Shown here in pieces: positions 42,648 through 53,852 of a stretch of DNA of 58,741 nucleotides; position 1 is the stretch's first letter; each line of letters starts with the position of its first letter. A program made the translations under genes and the position numbers. The notes beneath the pieces are model-generated. The model ran no database searches. It saw only the letters and a program-made list of their open reading frames with translations, and was not told where the DNA came from. Source of the DNA: Caulobacter sp. AP07 (GTDB lineage Bacteria > Pseudomonadota > Alphaproteobacteria > Caulobacterales > Caulobacteraceae). Location: contig NZ_AKKF01000123.1 in NCBI RefSeq assembly GCF_000281955.1, forward strand, positions 1-58,741. Reading direction: 5' to 3'.

Positions 42648-42756
42648 GCCCCAAGGATGCGGCCGTTTCAGAGGGGGGGGGGATCGGAAACGTGCGTTTT
42701 TCTGTAGCGCGTTGATTTTGTTTGGGCTGGGTTCGGAAATCGCGGGGATAGAGGTC

Positions 42757-42854
42757 GGGGACGCGCCCTCGCGGCGTGTCCCCAAGGAGGGCGCGGCGGT
42801 TCTGGTCCTGGGCCCTTGGCGCGGCTGATGGGACACGCCACGAGGGCATGTCCC
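42757..42854. repeat. Two GGGGAC/GTCCCC hairpins
   Basis: GGGGACGCGCC...GGCGTGTCCCC (42757-42783) and GGGACACGCC...GGCATGTCCC (42830-42854), small hairpins of one family about 47 bases apart. Related-looking ends occur at 46967-46992. Confidence 0.65.
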
Positions 42855-42888
42855 CGGTCGCGCCCCTGTGGATAACTTCAACTCGAGA

Positions 42889-43353
42889 TCAATCCACGTT
42901 GTGGTTCGGCGGCCCCGCCTCGCTGGCGATCAGGATCACGCCGTCGGCGACGTAGTGGCAGTAGCCGGCGACAAACGGCCTGCCGCCGCAGAGGGCGACC
43001 TGGCCGACGATCTCGGTCGGCGTGGGATCTTGCGGCAGGGCGTCCAGCAGGGCCGGATCGCCGTAGAGGCCGATGCGGGCGACGGGGGCGGCGGCCTGTC
43101 CGGCCATGGACAGTTCGTATTCGACCTGGCTGTCATAGAGGACCGTCCCGGCCGAGACGCCCATGACCCGGACGCATTTCCCGTTGAAGGCGTCCGGAGC
43201 CACGATCAGGGCGCCCAGGGCGACCGGTTGGGATTTTCCGGCGGTGCAGACGCCGGGCTTGAGCTGGATCGAGCCGATCCCCTCCTCCTGCGCTGCGACG
43301 GGCGCGGCGATCGACAGGGCGAGGCAGGCCAGCATGAGGCGGATCGGGGTCAT
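42889..43353 (-). CDS. Secreted hypothetical protein
   Basis: 154 residues with a signal peptide (MTPIRLMLACLALSIAAPVAA). Mature part contains four cysteines (GVCTAG, GKCVRVMGV, ALCGGRPF and GYCHYV), likely two disulfides, and a compact beta-rich pattern (ALGALIVAPDAFNGKCVRVMGVSAGTVLYD) that looks OB-fold-like. Periplasmic or exported; function unknown. Confidence 0.8.
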   Translation of the reverse strand: MTPIRLMLACLALSIAAPVAAQEEGIGSIQLKPGVCTAGKSQPVALGALIVAPDAFNGKCVRVMGVSAGTVLYDSQVEYELSMAGQAAAPVARIGLYGDPALLDALPQDPTPTEIVGQVALCGGRPFVAGYCHYVADGVILIASEAGPPNHNVD

Positions 43354-43440
43354 CCGCCCAGGCTAGGCTTGAACGAAGGTCTTTGTCACCAGCGGTGGGC
43401 GCGGCGGTCCAGAGGACGTCGGGCGAGGGGCCTCTCAAAC

Positions 43441-43481
43441 GAAAACCGCCGCGACCGGCCTTTCGGCGGATCGCGGCGGTT
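43441..43481 (-). terminator. Possible terminator of carB
   Basis: Stem AACCGCCGCGA/TCGCGGCGGTT with a 16-base loop that itself has a small stem. On the minus strand it is followed by TTCGTTT. It is 69 bases past the carB stop. Confidence 0.5.
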
Positions 43482-43492
43482 CTGGTCTCCAA

Positions 43493-43542
43493 CCCCTCAT
43501 CCGTCAGCTTCGCTGACACCTTCTCCCGCAAGGGAAGAAGGG
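43493..43542. repeat. Intergenic palindromic repeat, CCCCTCATCC family, copy 2
   Basis: Begins CCCCTCATCC, has an inner GTCAGC/GCTGAC hairpin, and ends CTTCTCCCGCAAGGGAAGAAG. Same outer sequences as 48-94, with a different inner stem. Confidence 0.7.
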
Positions 43543-43549
43543 AAGAGCC

Positions 43550-46843
<3,294 letters not shown>

Positions 46844-46966
46844 GGTAAACTCGCGCGTAGACACGGTCGCGCACATCCGCGCGCCCGCTGCCGACCATCT
46901 TGCAGGTTAAGCCGCCCGTTTAGAGACGGAGTCGGATCGGCGCAACCCCGGAGTCGGACCTCGTCC

Positions 46967-46992
46967 GGGGACAGGCGCATGCGCCCGTCCCC
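46967..46992. repeat. GGGGAC-type hairpin between carB and patatin genes
   Basis: GGGGACAGGCGC AT GCGCCCGTCCCC, 12-bp stem with one mismatch. No T tract on the minus strand, so it is probably a repeat rather than a terminator for the patatin gene. Confidence 0.55.
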
Positions 46993-47000
46993 GTTCGCGT

Positions 47001-48197
47001 TCAGTGATCGCCGGTCGCCGGCGGGGCGGGCACGACGGGGGGCGCGCCGGCGGTCTCCTCCGGGCTGTCGGACAGCGCCCAGGCCCAGCCGGCGATGGCG
47101 CGCTCGTAACCCAGCTTGAACAGGGCGTTGCGGTTGTTGGACGCGAAGTCCAGGCCCGAGGCGTCGACGTCGGCGGTGTCGGGGATGGCGCTGTAGAACA
47201 GCTGGCCGCCGTTGCGGCGGGCAAAGGCGCTGCTGGCGGCCAGGTGGGTGCGCATCAGGGCCTTGCTCATGGTGTCCCACGAGCGGCCGACGATCGACAC
47301 CGCCCCGCCCTTGGTGAAGCCGAAGGCGCCGCCGACCTTGCCGTTGACGATCACGAACATCCGGCCAGGCCGGGCCGAGCCCTTGTCGGCCGTCCACAGC
47401 AGCAGGGATTCCGGGGCGACGAAGAACGGAATGGTCACCCCGCCGTCGACATGCATCTCCGACAGGTGGCGTCCCTCGCCCCCGATCTCGATCAGGGTGG
47501 GCGGGAACACGCCGGGGATGCTGGCCGAGGCCACCATGACGTTCTTGAACAGCTCGCGCGACTCTTCGCCGCCGCGGCTGGCGATCGCGCCCATGTCCCA
47601 GATCACCGTCTCCTCGGTGTCGAGGTTGGTGGTGGCGATCAGCAGGCGGCGGCCGCGTTTGTGCTCGGCGACGATGGCCTGCAGCATGTCGTCGGTGACA
47701 TAGGTGTCGACCAGGCTGTGCAGGGCGGCGTTGCTGTAGAAGCTGGGGTGGAACAGCACGCCCAGCCCGCGCGATTTCAGGACCCGGCCGGCGGCCGGGC
47801 CCGTGGAGGCCTCGGTCAGGCGCTCGTCCCAGGTGGAGCCCAGGAAGGCGAAGGGGGCGGCGAGGGCCCCGGTGCTGACCCCGGTGACGATGTCGAACTC
47901 GGGACGTTCGCCGCGCTTGCTCCAGCCGACCAGCACGCCGGCCCCGTAGGCCCCGTTCGAGCCGCCGCCCGACAGGGCCAGGACGTCGAAGCTCTTCTGG
48001 GCCTGGGCGCGCTTGCGGGCCGGGCCGCCGAAGCGGATGGCCGCCTCGCTGTCGCTGGCGTTGAAGCGCAGGTCCGCCAGGCCGTTGGGCGGGGCCAGGG
48101 CCAGGTCGCTGGCCTGGAAGGTGTCGCGCGACAGCGAACCGCAGGCGGCGAGGCTGAAGGTCAGGCAGAGCAGGGCGAGAAGGCGGATGGGACGCAT
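47001..48197 (-). CDS. Patatin-like phospholipase, predicted lipoprotein
   Basis: 398 residues from ATG 48197. Lipoprotein signal with lipobox LAAC (MRPIRLLALLCLTFSLAACGS). Patatin domain: oxyanion loop SGGGSNGAYGAGVLVGW, nucleophile Ser in GVSTGALAAPFAF (GxSxG), catalytic Asp in HVDGGVTIPFFV. It is therefore likely a membrane-anchored acyl hydrolase acting on lipids. The residues after the domain end in an Ala/Pro tail. The long upstream extension of the frame is not coding. It is a single gene. Confidence 0.92.
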   Translation of the reverse strand: MRPIRLLALLCLTFSLAACGSLSRDTFQASDLALAPPNGLADLRFNASDSEAAIRFGGPARKRAQAQKSFDVLALSGGGSNGAYGAGVLVGWSKRGERPEFDIVTGVSTGALAAPFAFLGSTWDERLTEASTGPAAGRVLKSRGLGVLFHPSFYSNAALHSLVDTYVTDDMLQAIVAEHKRGRRLLIATTNLDTEETVIWDMGAIASRGGEESRELFKNVMVASASIPGVFPPTLIEIGGEGRHLSEMHVDGGVTIPFFVAPESLLLWTADKGSARPGRMFVIVNGKVGGAFGFTKGGAVSIVGRSWDTMSKALMRTHLAASSAFARRNGGQLFYSAIPDTADVDASGLDFASNNRNALFKLGYERAIAGWAWALSDSPEETAGAPPVVPAPPATGDH

Positions 48198-48316
48198 GGG
48201 CTGGGAACCGCTGCCTGAACGTTCTTGGGTGTTACGCCGCGCGGCGCCGGCCGTCCATGGCGGGGCGCCCGGAACACCGTCTTGCAGGCGGTTTCGTACA
48301 AAGATGAGGCGCAAAG

Positions 48317-48346
48317 AAAATGGGCCGGCGCGTGAGCGCCGGCCCA
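48317..48346 (-). terminator. Terminator of the cold-shock gene
   Basis: On the minus strand an 11-bp stem (TGGGCCGGCGC/GCGCCGGCCCA) with a four-base loop is followed by TTTTCTTTG. It is 27 bases past the stop. Confidence 0.8.
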
Positions 48347-48372
48347 TTCCAAATCTCGAAGGCTGAAGGCGA

Positions 48373-48579
48373 TTAAGCCTGCAGTTGGCCCGCCGACATC
48401 TTGCCCGAGCGGTTGTCGCGCTCGAGTTCGTAGGTGATCTTCTGACCTTCGTCCAAGCCGCGCAGGCCGGCGCGTTCAACGGCCGAGATGTGCACGAAAA
48501 CGTCGGCGCCGCCGTCGTCAGGTTGGATGAAGCCGAAGCCCTTGGTGCCGTTGAACCATTTCACGGTGCCGGTAGCCAT
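48373..48579 (-). CDS. Cold-shock domain protein
   Basis: 68 residues, one cold-shock domain: [12 protein letters not shown] (RNP1) and DVFVHISAV (RNP2), single-stranded RNA/DNA binding. Length is standard for CspA-type proteins. Upstream is a 310-base region carrying a cluster of GANTC sites, shared with a divergent small gene. Csp genes usually have long 5' leaders, and the space here allows one; temperature dependence cannot be told from sequence. Confidence 0.95.
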   Translation of the reverse strand: MATGTVKWFNGTKGFGFIQPDDGGADVFVHISAVERAGLRGLDEGQKITYELERDNRSGKMSAGQLQA

Positions 48580-48889
48580 AGTTCGTAGTCCTTGTAGTCA
48601 ATATTCGTCGGCGGAGTCGTTCCGCGCGACGATCAAATTTCGTTGGGGATCGGTGGGCGCGTCCGGCGCTCTCACAAGGAGAGCATGGAATAGCAGGCCG
48701 AACGGCAGCGAATTCGATGAGCCACCATGAGCCTCGGAAAGGGCCACGGCAAGTGAATTCGTGAATCGCCGTGATTCTCAAATGAATCTCGCTGAATCCA
48801 AAATAGTTTTGGACCCCAAGCGTCGCTTTGAACGTTAATGAACTCTCTCGCGCTACTGCGGGAGTTTTGTGATTTCCAAGGAGCAGCCC
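48580..48889. other. Intergenic region between the cold-shock gene and a divergent small gene
   Basis: 310 bases without an ORF I trust. Contains the four phased GANTC sites at 48763-48798 and a fifth GAGTC at 48614. The likely 5' leader of the cold-shock gene lies here. No clear -35/-10 pair was placed. Confidence 0.5.
48763..48798. promoter_or_regulatory. Helically phased GANTC (CcrM) site array
   Basis: GAATC (48763), GATTC (48773), GAATC (48784) and GAATC (48794) start 10, 11 and 10 bases apart, each preceded by TG or T. GANTC is the CcrM methylation site in Alphaproteobacteria, and GcrA acts with methylated GANTC. The regular spacing puts all four on one face of the helix. Confidence 0.7.
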
Positions 48890-49129
48890 ATGACCCTGAT
48901 CGAGCGGATTCCTCTGCTGAACGACCAGGAGCTGGTCTCGCTCCTCGCAAACGCCCGCCGCCTGGACATCGTCGGCACCCCGGACCAGCGTCGCGGCGCC
49001 GCCGAGGTCCTGCCGGTGCTTGAACTGGAAGCCTCCAAGCGCCGTCAGGTCACCCTGGAAGCGGCGACCAGGAAGCGCTCGGCCACCAGCGCCGCCAAGC
49101 GCAAGGCCGCCACCGTCGAAGCGGCCTGA
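48890..49129 (+). CDS. Small basic hypothetical protein
   Basis: 79 residues from ATG 48890, with AAGGAG upstream. N-terminal half is helical (MTLIERIPLLNDQELVSLLANARRLD); the C-terminal half is Ala/Lys/Arg-rich (TRKRSATSAAKRKAATVEAA), suggesting nucleic-acid contact. Divergent from the cold-shock gene with the GANTC array about 90 bases upstream. The family is unrecognised. Confidence 0.7.
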   Translation: MTLIERIPLLNDQELVSLLANARRLDIVGTPDQRRGAAEVLPVLELEASKRRQVTLEAATRKRSATSAAKRKAATVEAA

Positions 49130-49171
49130 CGCCGCCCTGACCCCCGATCGAAAGACGCCTTGCCTCCGCCG

Positions 49172-49194
49172 TTATTGAGAGTCATTCTCATTAA
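49172..49194 (+). promoter_or_regulatory. Fur box
   Basis: TTATTGAGAGTCATTCTCATTAA: a 7-1-7 palindrome (TGAGAGT C ATTCTCA) close to the classic Fur operator, with one mismatch and extended arms. It lies 24 bases upstream of the 54-residue gene. A GANTC site (GAGTC, 49179) falls inside it. Confidence 0.8.
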
Positions 49195-49218
49195 TAGCGG
49201 AGCGCTTCGGAGGCGATC

Positions 49219-49383
49219 ATGGTGTTTCTGACGACCGGGGTCACATGGCTGGCCCTGATGATGCAGGCCGAGCGCACCCGGGCCGGCGCGCCCGCGCCCG
49301 ACACCGAATGGCTGCTGCACGGTCCGACCGATCCCGACGCGATCGAGGACGATGGCGCGCCGATGCTGCTGGCGGCGGAGTAG
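49219..49383 (+). CDS. Fur-controlled small protein
   Basis: 54 residues (MVFLTTGVTWLALMMQ... ending in AAE), ATG 49219 with GGAGG six bases upstream. A hydrophobic N-terminal helix is followed by an acidic, Pro-rich C-terminus (TDPDAIEDDGAP). The Fur box directly upstream suggests expression under iron shortage. It is not HemP-like by sequence. I do not recognise it. Confidence 0.6.
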   Translation: MVFLTTGVTWLALMMQAERTRAGAPAPDTEWLLHGPTDPDAIEDDGAPMLLAAE

Positions 49384-49395
49384 GGGGTCTTCAAG

Positions 49396-49508
49396 ACTTG
49401 CCCCCACCTGACCGCTTCGCGGTCTGTCAGCGGCGAGGGGGCGGAGCCTCGCACACCTGAACTCTTCCCCCTCTGGGGGGAGACGGCCGAAGGCCCGTAG
49501 GGGGCAAG
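49396..49508. repeat. CTTGCCCCCAC repeat with hairpin ends
   Basis: Starts CTTGCCCCCACCTGACCGC and ends in GGGGGCAAG, so the element has inverted ends. The inner part has a CCGCTTCGCGG hairpin and GGGGGGAGACGG. A partial copy appears at 58688-58741. Confidence 0.7.
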
Positions 49509-49514
49509 TGCCGG

Positions 49515-50132
49515 CTAGGCCAGCGCCTTACGCGCCGCTTCCCAGTACTGCGCCCCGGTGATCAGCGTCACCACCGCCGCCACCCACAGCAGGCCGTGGG
49601 TGACCAGGCTGGCCGGGCCGAACACCGCCGGGTCGTTGGGCAGGCCGAAGGCGCTCCACGACACCAGGACGATCTCGCCGGCGATGGCCACCAGCTGCAG
49701 GGTGGTCTTCCACTTGGCCAGCAGGGTGACCGGCAGCTTGATGCCCTTGCCCGCCCCGACCTCGCGCAGGGCGCTGACGGCGAACTCGCGGAACAGGATC
49801 AGGCCGGCCGGCAGGATGACCAGCGGGTTGGGCCCCAGGGCCATCAGGCCCAGCAGGCCGCCGCAGACCAGGATCTTGTCGCCGATCGGGTCGAGGATCG
49901 CCCCCCAGACGCTGACCGCGTCCAGCTTGCGGGCCAGCCAGCCGTCGAAGAAGTCGGTGATCGCCGCCACCACGAACGCCCAGAACGCCCAGCGTTGCAG
50001 CGAGAACTGCTGGTCGGCGGTCAGCCGCTCGCTCAGCCACGGCACGCCGCCGGCCGCCGCGGCCAGGGCCACGAACATGAACAGGGCGATGACCAGGCGC
50101 GCGCCGGTCAGGATGTTGGGCAGGTTCTTCAT
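49515..50132 (-). CDS. pgsA: CDP-diacylglycerol--glycerol-3-phosphate 3-phosphatidyltransferase
   Basis: 205 residues, four or more membrane helices. Makes phosphatidylglycerol phosphate in the inner membrane. The CDP-alcohol phosphatidyltransferase motif is intact: DFFDGWLARKLDAVSVWGAILDPIGDK (D-G-A-R-G-D-D). Start ATG 50132 (MKNLPNILTGARLV) is typical. It precedes a repeat element. Confidence 0.95.
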   Translation of the reverse strand: MKNLPNILTGARLVIALFMFVALAAAAGGVPWLSERLTADQQFSLQRWAFWAFVVAAITDFFDGWLARKLDAVSVWGAILDPIGDKILVCGGLLGLMALGPNPLVILPAGLILFREFAVSALREVGAGKGIKLPVTLLAKWKTTLQLVAIAGEIVLVSWSAFGLPNDPAVFGPASLVTHGLLWVAAVVTLITGAQYWEAARKALA

Positions 50133-50166
50133 GGCGCCGGTTCTAACGCATGAACCGCCTGAAGGG

Positions 50167-50901
50167 CTATGGGGCCGCCGCGCCGGCCCTGGCCAGGACG
50201 GCCGGCGGCGCGGTTACCCGGGCCCGGGTCGGGTCTTTCGACACGGGGCTCAGCCAGTATTCGCCAACGAAGGTCCACAGGCGGGCGCCGCCGTCCGGCC
50301 CTTGGGGCAGCCTGTAATTGAAGACCTTGCGGCCATTGTCCCAGCGCTCGACATGGGCGTAGCCGCGCTTCCAGCCGACGAAGTGGTAGACCATCCGCAG
50401 GTCGGCGGGGATCTGGACCGGCTTTTCCTCGATCTCGGGCAGGTTGACGTATTTCGGCTCCCCCAGGAGGGCCGTGCCGTTGTCCATTTCGAACGGATCG
50501 GTCAGGGGCAGGACGGTCGCCCGCTCGGCTCCCAGCATCAGGCACAGCGGCCTTGCGTTGCGGGTGGGCGGGTAGAAACACCAGACATCACCGCCAAGGC
50601 GGGACGCGGACCCGAAGGCTCCCACCCGGAAACCGACCGTGCCGGCCGGGGCCTGCACGCCCTTGTAGGGCGAACTGATGCCCACAAGATCGGCCTTGAG
50701 CGCGCCGGCGCGCCGGAATTCGTAAGGAATGGTGACGAACGTCTCGCCGGGGGCGACGGTCTCGGCGACGATGGGCGCCGCGCCGGTCGCCAGGCGGCGG
50801 CGCTCGTCCGGCCGTTCCGAAGGCGTCTGGGCCGCCGCACCGGCGCAGAGGGCCAGCGTCAAGATCAAGGTCGGAATCGTCGCGCGCGCCATCTTCGACA
50901 T
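50167..50901 (-). CDS. Secreted hypothetical protein
   Basis: 244 residues with a signal peptide (MSKMARATIPTLILTLALCAGAAA). The mature part is beta-rich with aromatic blocks (VWCFYPPTRNARPLCLML, YHFVGWKRGYAHVERWDNGRKVFNYRLP, LWTFVGEYWLSPV) and a Cys pair. Periplasmic or exported; no family recognised. It is 35 bases upstream of pgsA on the same strand and could be co-transcribed. Confidence 0.78.
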   Translation of the reverse strand: MSKMARATIPTLILTLALCAGAAAQTPSERPDERRRLATGAAPIVAETVAPGETFVTIPYEFRRAGALKADLVGISSPYKGVQAPAGTVGFRVGAFGSASRLGGDVWCFYPPTRNARPLCLMLGAERATVLPLTDPFEMDNGTALLGEPKYVNLPEIEEKPVQIPADLRMVYHFVGWKRGYAHVERWDNGRKVFNYRLPQGPDGGARLWTFVGEYWLSPVSKDPTRARVTAPPAVLARAGAAAP

Positions 50902-51155
50902 GTCTTTCCCCCGTAGGCGCGAACGCTAGCAGCGTGGCGCAACCTATGGAAGAGCCTAAGGCGTCGTCGCGCCATGGACGCGACGAAGGCGCCTTTGAGG
51001 CTGTTCCGGTACGTCCTTCCCGCTTGGTCTGGTTTGCTGGATCGAAATGGTCGTCGCCGCCACCTATTGGCTTGAGGCGAGGGTTGTTTTCCCCTTCGGA
51101 GTTGACGCCAGGTCTTCATGACGCCAAGCCATGGCCGGGTTTTTCGAGGGGCGTC

Positions 51156-52451
51156 ATGAGCGAAGTAGCCAAGCCGGCCGGCGGCAATTCCAACCGCCGC
51201 GTGCTGACCGCCAGCCTGGTCGGCACGGCGGTGGAGTTCTACGACTTCTACATCTACGCCACCGCCGCCTCGCTGGTGTTCGGGTCGCTGTTCTTCCCGT
51301 CGAAGTCGGCCAGCCTGCAGCAGATGGCCGCCTTCGCCAGCCTGGGCGTGGCCTTCCTGGCCCGGCCGATCGGCGCGGCGGTGTTCGGCCATTTCGGCGA
51401 CCGGATCGGCCGCAAATCGACCCTGGTGGCCTCGCTGCTGCTGATGGGCGGCTCGACCCTGGCCATCGCCTTCCTGCCGACCTACGCCATGGCGGGGTGG
51501 CTGGCCCCGGCCCTGCTGTGCCTGCTGCGGTTCGGCCAGGGCTTCGGCCTGGGCGGCGAGTGGGGCGGGGCGGCCTTGCTGGCGGTCGAGAACGCGCCCC
51601 CCGGCTGGCGGGCGCGGTTCGGCATGTTCCCGCAACTGGGCGCGCCGGTCGGCTTCATCGCCGCCAACGGCCTGTTCCTGATCCTGGGCATGGTGCTGAC
51701 GCCGGAGCAGTTCATGAGCTGGGGCTGGCGCCTGCCGTTCCTGGGCAGCGCCGCCCTGGTGGGCGTGGGGCTGTGGGTGCGGCTGAAGCTGACCGAGACC
51801 CCGGCCTTCGCCGCCGCCATCGCCCACGAGCCGCCGCCGGCCGTGCCGCTGGGCGAGCTGCTGCGCGACCACTGGCGCGCCACCGTCTGCGGCACCCTGG
51901 CGGCCATCTGCTGCTTCGCCGTCTACTACCTGATGACCGCCTTCGCGCTGGGCTATGGCGTGACCACGCTGGGCTACAGCCGCACGGCCATGCTCAGCGT
52001 GCAGCTGGGCGCCATCCTGTTCATGGCCCTGGGCATCGTGGCCGCCGGCTACTGGTCGGACGCCACCAGCCCGCGCCGGGTGCTGATGGCGGGCTGCGGC
52101 ATGACCGTGGCGGTGGGCGCCCTGCTGCCGGCGATGATGGGGGCCGGCTCGCTGCCGCTGATCGGGCTGTTCCTGGCGATCGGCCTGCTGGTCATGGGCT
52201 TCGTCTACGGACCGCTGGGCGCCTTCCTGCCCGACCTGTTCCCGGCCCGGGTGCGCTACACCGGGGCCTCGGCGGCCTTCAACCTCGGCGGCATCCTGGG
52301 CGGCGGCCTGGCCCCGATGATCGCCCAGGCTCTGGCCGAGCGCGGCGGGCTGGCGCCGGTCGGCCTGTACCTGGCCGTGGCGGCGCTCCTGAGCTTCGGC
52401 GGGCTGTGGGCGTTGAAGCCTGCGCTCACACCCGCTCATTCCGGCGCCTGA
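51156..52451 (+). CDS. MFS transporter of the metabolite:H+ symporter type
   Basis: 431 residues from ATG 51156 (MSEVAKPAGGNSNRRVLTASLVGTAVEFYDFYIYATAA). Twelve membrane helices; GTAVEFYDFYIYATA and the FGHFGDRIGRKSTLVASL loop between helices 2 and 3 are the MHS/proline-betaine (ProP, ShiA) subgroup signatures. Probably imports a small organic acid or solute with protons. The longer upstream frame is not used. The palindrome immediately after its stop belongs to the next gene. Confidence 0.92.
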   Translation: MSEVAKPAGGNSNRRVLTASLVGTAVEFYDFYIYATAASLVFGSLFFPSKSASLQQMAAFASLGVAFLARPIGAAVFGHFGDRIGRKSTLVASLLLMGGSTLAIAFLPTYAMAGWLAPALLCLLRFGQGFGLGGEWGGAALLAVENAPPGWRARFGMFPQLGAPVGFIAANGLFLILGMVLTPEQFMSWGWRLPFLGSAALVGVGLWVRLKLTETPAFAAAIAHEPPPAVPLGELLRDHWRATVCGTLAAICCFAVYYLMTAFALGYGVTTLGYSRTAMLSVQLGAILFMALGIVAAGYWSDATSPRRVLMAGCGMTVAVGALLPAMMGAGSLPLIGLFLAIGLLVMGFVYGPLGAFLPDLFPARVRYTGASAAFNLGGILGGGLAPMIAQALAERGGLAPVGLYLAVAALLSFGGLWALKPALTPAHSGA

Positions 52452-52473
52452 ACGGCAAACACTTGTTTGCCGT
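52452..52473. promoter_or_regulatory. Palindromic operator upstream of the enoyl-reductase-type gene
   Basis: ACGGCAAACACTTGTTTGCCGT, a 22-base palindrome whose 14-base core CAAACACTTGTTTG is identical to that upstream of the acyl-CoA dehydrogenase gene (5074-5087). Lies 57 bases upstream of the next ATG. Confidence 0.7.
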
Positions 52474-52529
52474 TGCCACGCATTCGCGCCACTCTCCCGC
52501 CCAACGATAAAACCTCGGGAGGCGACCTC

Positions 52530-53696
52530 ATGAACCCGTCGGCGGAATTCGACGTCATCGTCCACGGCGCCAGCGGCTTCACCGGCCGGCTGGTGGCCGA
52601 GCATTTCGCGACCCATCACCCCGACGTCAGATGGGCGATGTCCGGCCGCAACGCCGACAAGCTGGCCGCCGTGCGTGACGAGATCGGCGCCCCGGCCGAC
52701 ACGCCGCTGATCGTCGCCGACGCAGACGACCCGGCCTCGCTGCGGGCCCTGGTCCAGCGGACCAAGGCGGTCCTGACGACCGTCGGCCCCTACCAGCTCT
52801 ACGGCTCGGACCTGGTCGCCGCCTGCGCCGAGGCCGGGACCGACTATCTCGACCTGTGCGGCGAGCCGGCCTGGATGCGCCAGATGATTGACGCCCACGA
52901 GGCCGCGGCCAAGGCCAGCGGCGCGCGCATCGTCTTCTCCTGCGGCTTCGACTCCATCCCGTTCGAGCTGGGCGTCTGGTTCCTGCAACAGGAGGCGACC
53001 CGGCAATTTGGCGGTCCCGTCGCTCGGGTGAAGGGCCGGGTGCGGCGGATGCAGGGCGCGTTCTCGGGCGGCACGGCGGCCAGCCTCAAGGCGACCATGG
53101 CGGCGGCCCGCGACCCGTCGGTGATCGAGCTGCTGAAGAACCCCTTCTCCCTGACCCCTGGCTTCGCCGGCCCCAAGCAGCCGCACGGCGCGGCCGTGGC
53201 CTATGACGAGGACCTGGAGGCCTGGACCGCGCCGTTCGTGATGGCGGCGATCAACACCCGCAACGTCCACCGCTCCAACTGGCTGATGGGCCAGCCCTAT
53301 GGCGAGGGCTTCGTCTATGACGAGATGATGCTGACCGGTCCCGGCGAGCAGGGCGAGGCGGTGGCCAAGGCCATCACCGCCGCCAACGCCAGCATGGGCG
53401 CCGAGGGCGGGCCCAAGCCCGGCGAGGGGCCCAGCAAGGCCGAGCGCGAGGCCGGTTTCTACGACGTGCTGTTCGTCGGCCTCACGCCGGACGGACAGCA
53501 GGTGCGGGCCTCGGTGGCCGGCGACAAGGACCCCGGCTACGGCTCGACCTCGAAGATGATCGCCGAGACGGCCCTGTGCCTGGTCCAGCAGTCGCCGGAA
53601 GTGGCCGGCGGGATCTGGACGCCGGGCGCAGCGATGCAGGGACGGCTGGTCGAGCGCCTGCGGGAACGGGCGGGGCTGAAGTTCGCGGTGGAGTGA
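52530..53696 (+). CDS. Saccharopine dehydrogenase family protein (trans-acting enoyl reductase type)
   Basis: 388 residues from ATG 52530 with GGGAGG upstream. N-terminal nucleotide-binding fold (VIVHGASGFTGRLVAEHF, SGRNADKLAAV), a DLCGEPAWM stretch and IVFSCGFDSIPFELGVWFLQ, all characteristic of the family that includes the mycobacterial trans-acting enoyl reductases and homologues in other phyla. Likely acts on an acyl or lipid substrate with NAD(P)H. The shared operator with the acyl-CoA dehydrogenase supports a fatty-acyl role (inference). Confidence 0.88.
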   Translation: MNPSAEFDVIVHGASGFTGRLVAEHFATHHPDVRWAMSGRNADKLAAVRDEIGAPADTPLIVADADDPASLRALVQRTKAVLTTVGPYQLYGSDLVAACAEAGTDYLDLCGEPAWMRQMIDAHEAAAKASGARIVFSCGFDSIPFELGVWFLQQEATRQFGGPVARVKGRVRRMQGAFSGGTAASLKATMAAARDPSVIELLKNPFSLTPGFAGPKQPHGAAVAYDEDLEAWTAPFVMAAINTRNVHRSNWLMGQPYGEGFVYDEMMLTGPGEQGEAVAKAITAANASMGAEGGPKPGEGPSKAEREAGFYDVLFVGLTPDGQQVRASVAGDKDPGYGSTSKMIAETALCLVQQSPEVAGGIWTPGAAMQGRLVERLRERAGLKFAVE

Positions 53697-53852
53697 GGGC
53701 GGCCCTCGACGTCGCGCGTGGAGGGGAGCGCCTTCGGGACGGTTCGGAGCAGGTCGGCCTCCCAGGCCGCAAATGCGCTCGAACGCCTAGGTGATCCCCT
53801 GTAGCCTGTCCCGGCCCCGGGTCCTGGCCCCGGCGCGGAAATTCGATCTGGT

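Noticed and set aside
42757..42854. Riboswitch upstream of the gene at 42647
   Set aside because: The two hairpins are near-identical small inverted repeats of a dispersed family, without a conserved riboswitch core.
46967..46992. Terminator of the patatin gene
   Set aside because: Strong stem but no T tract on the minus strand; treated as a repeat.
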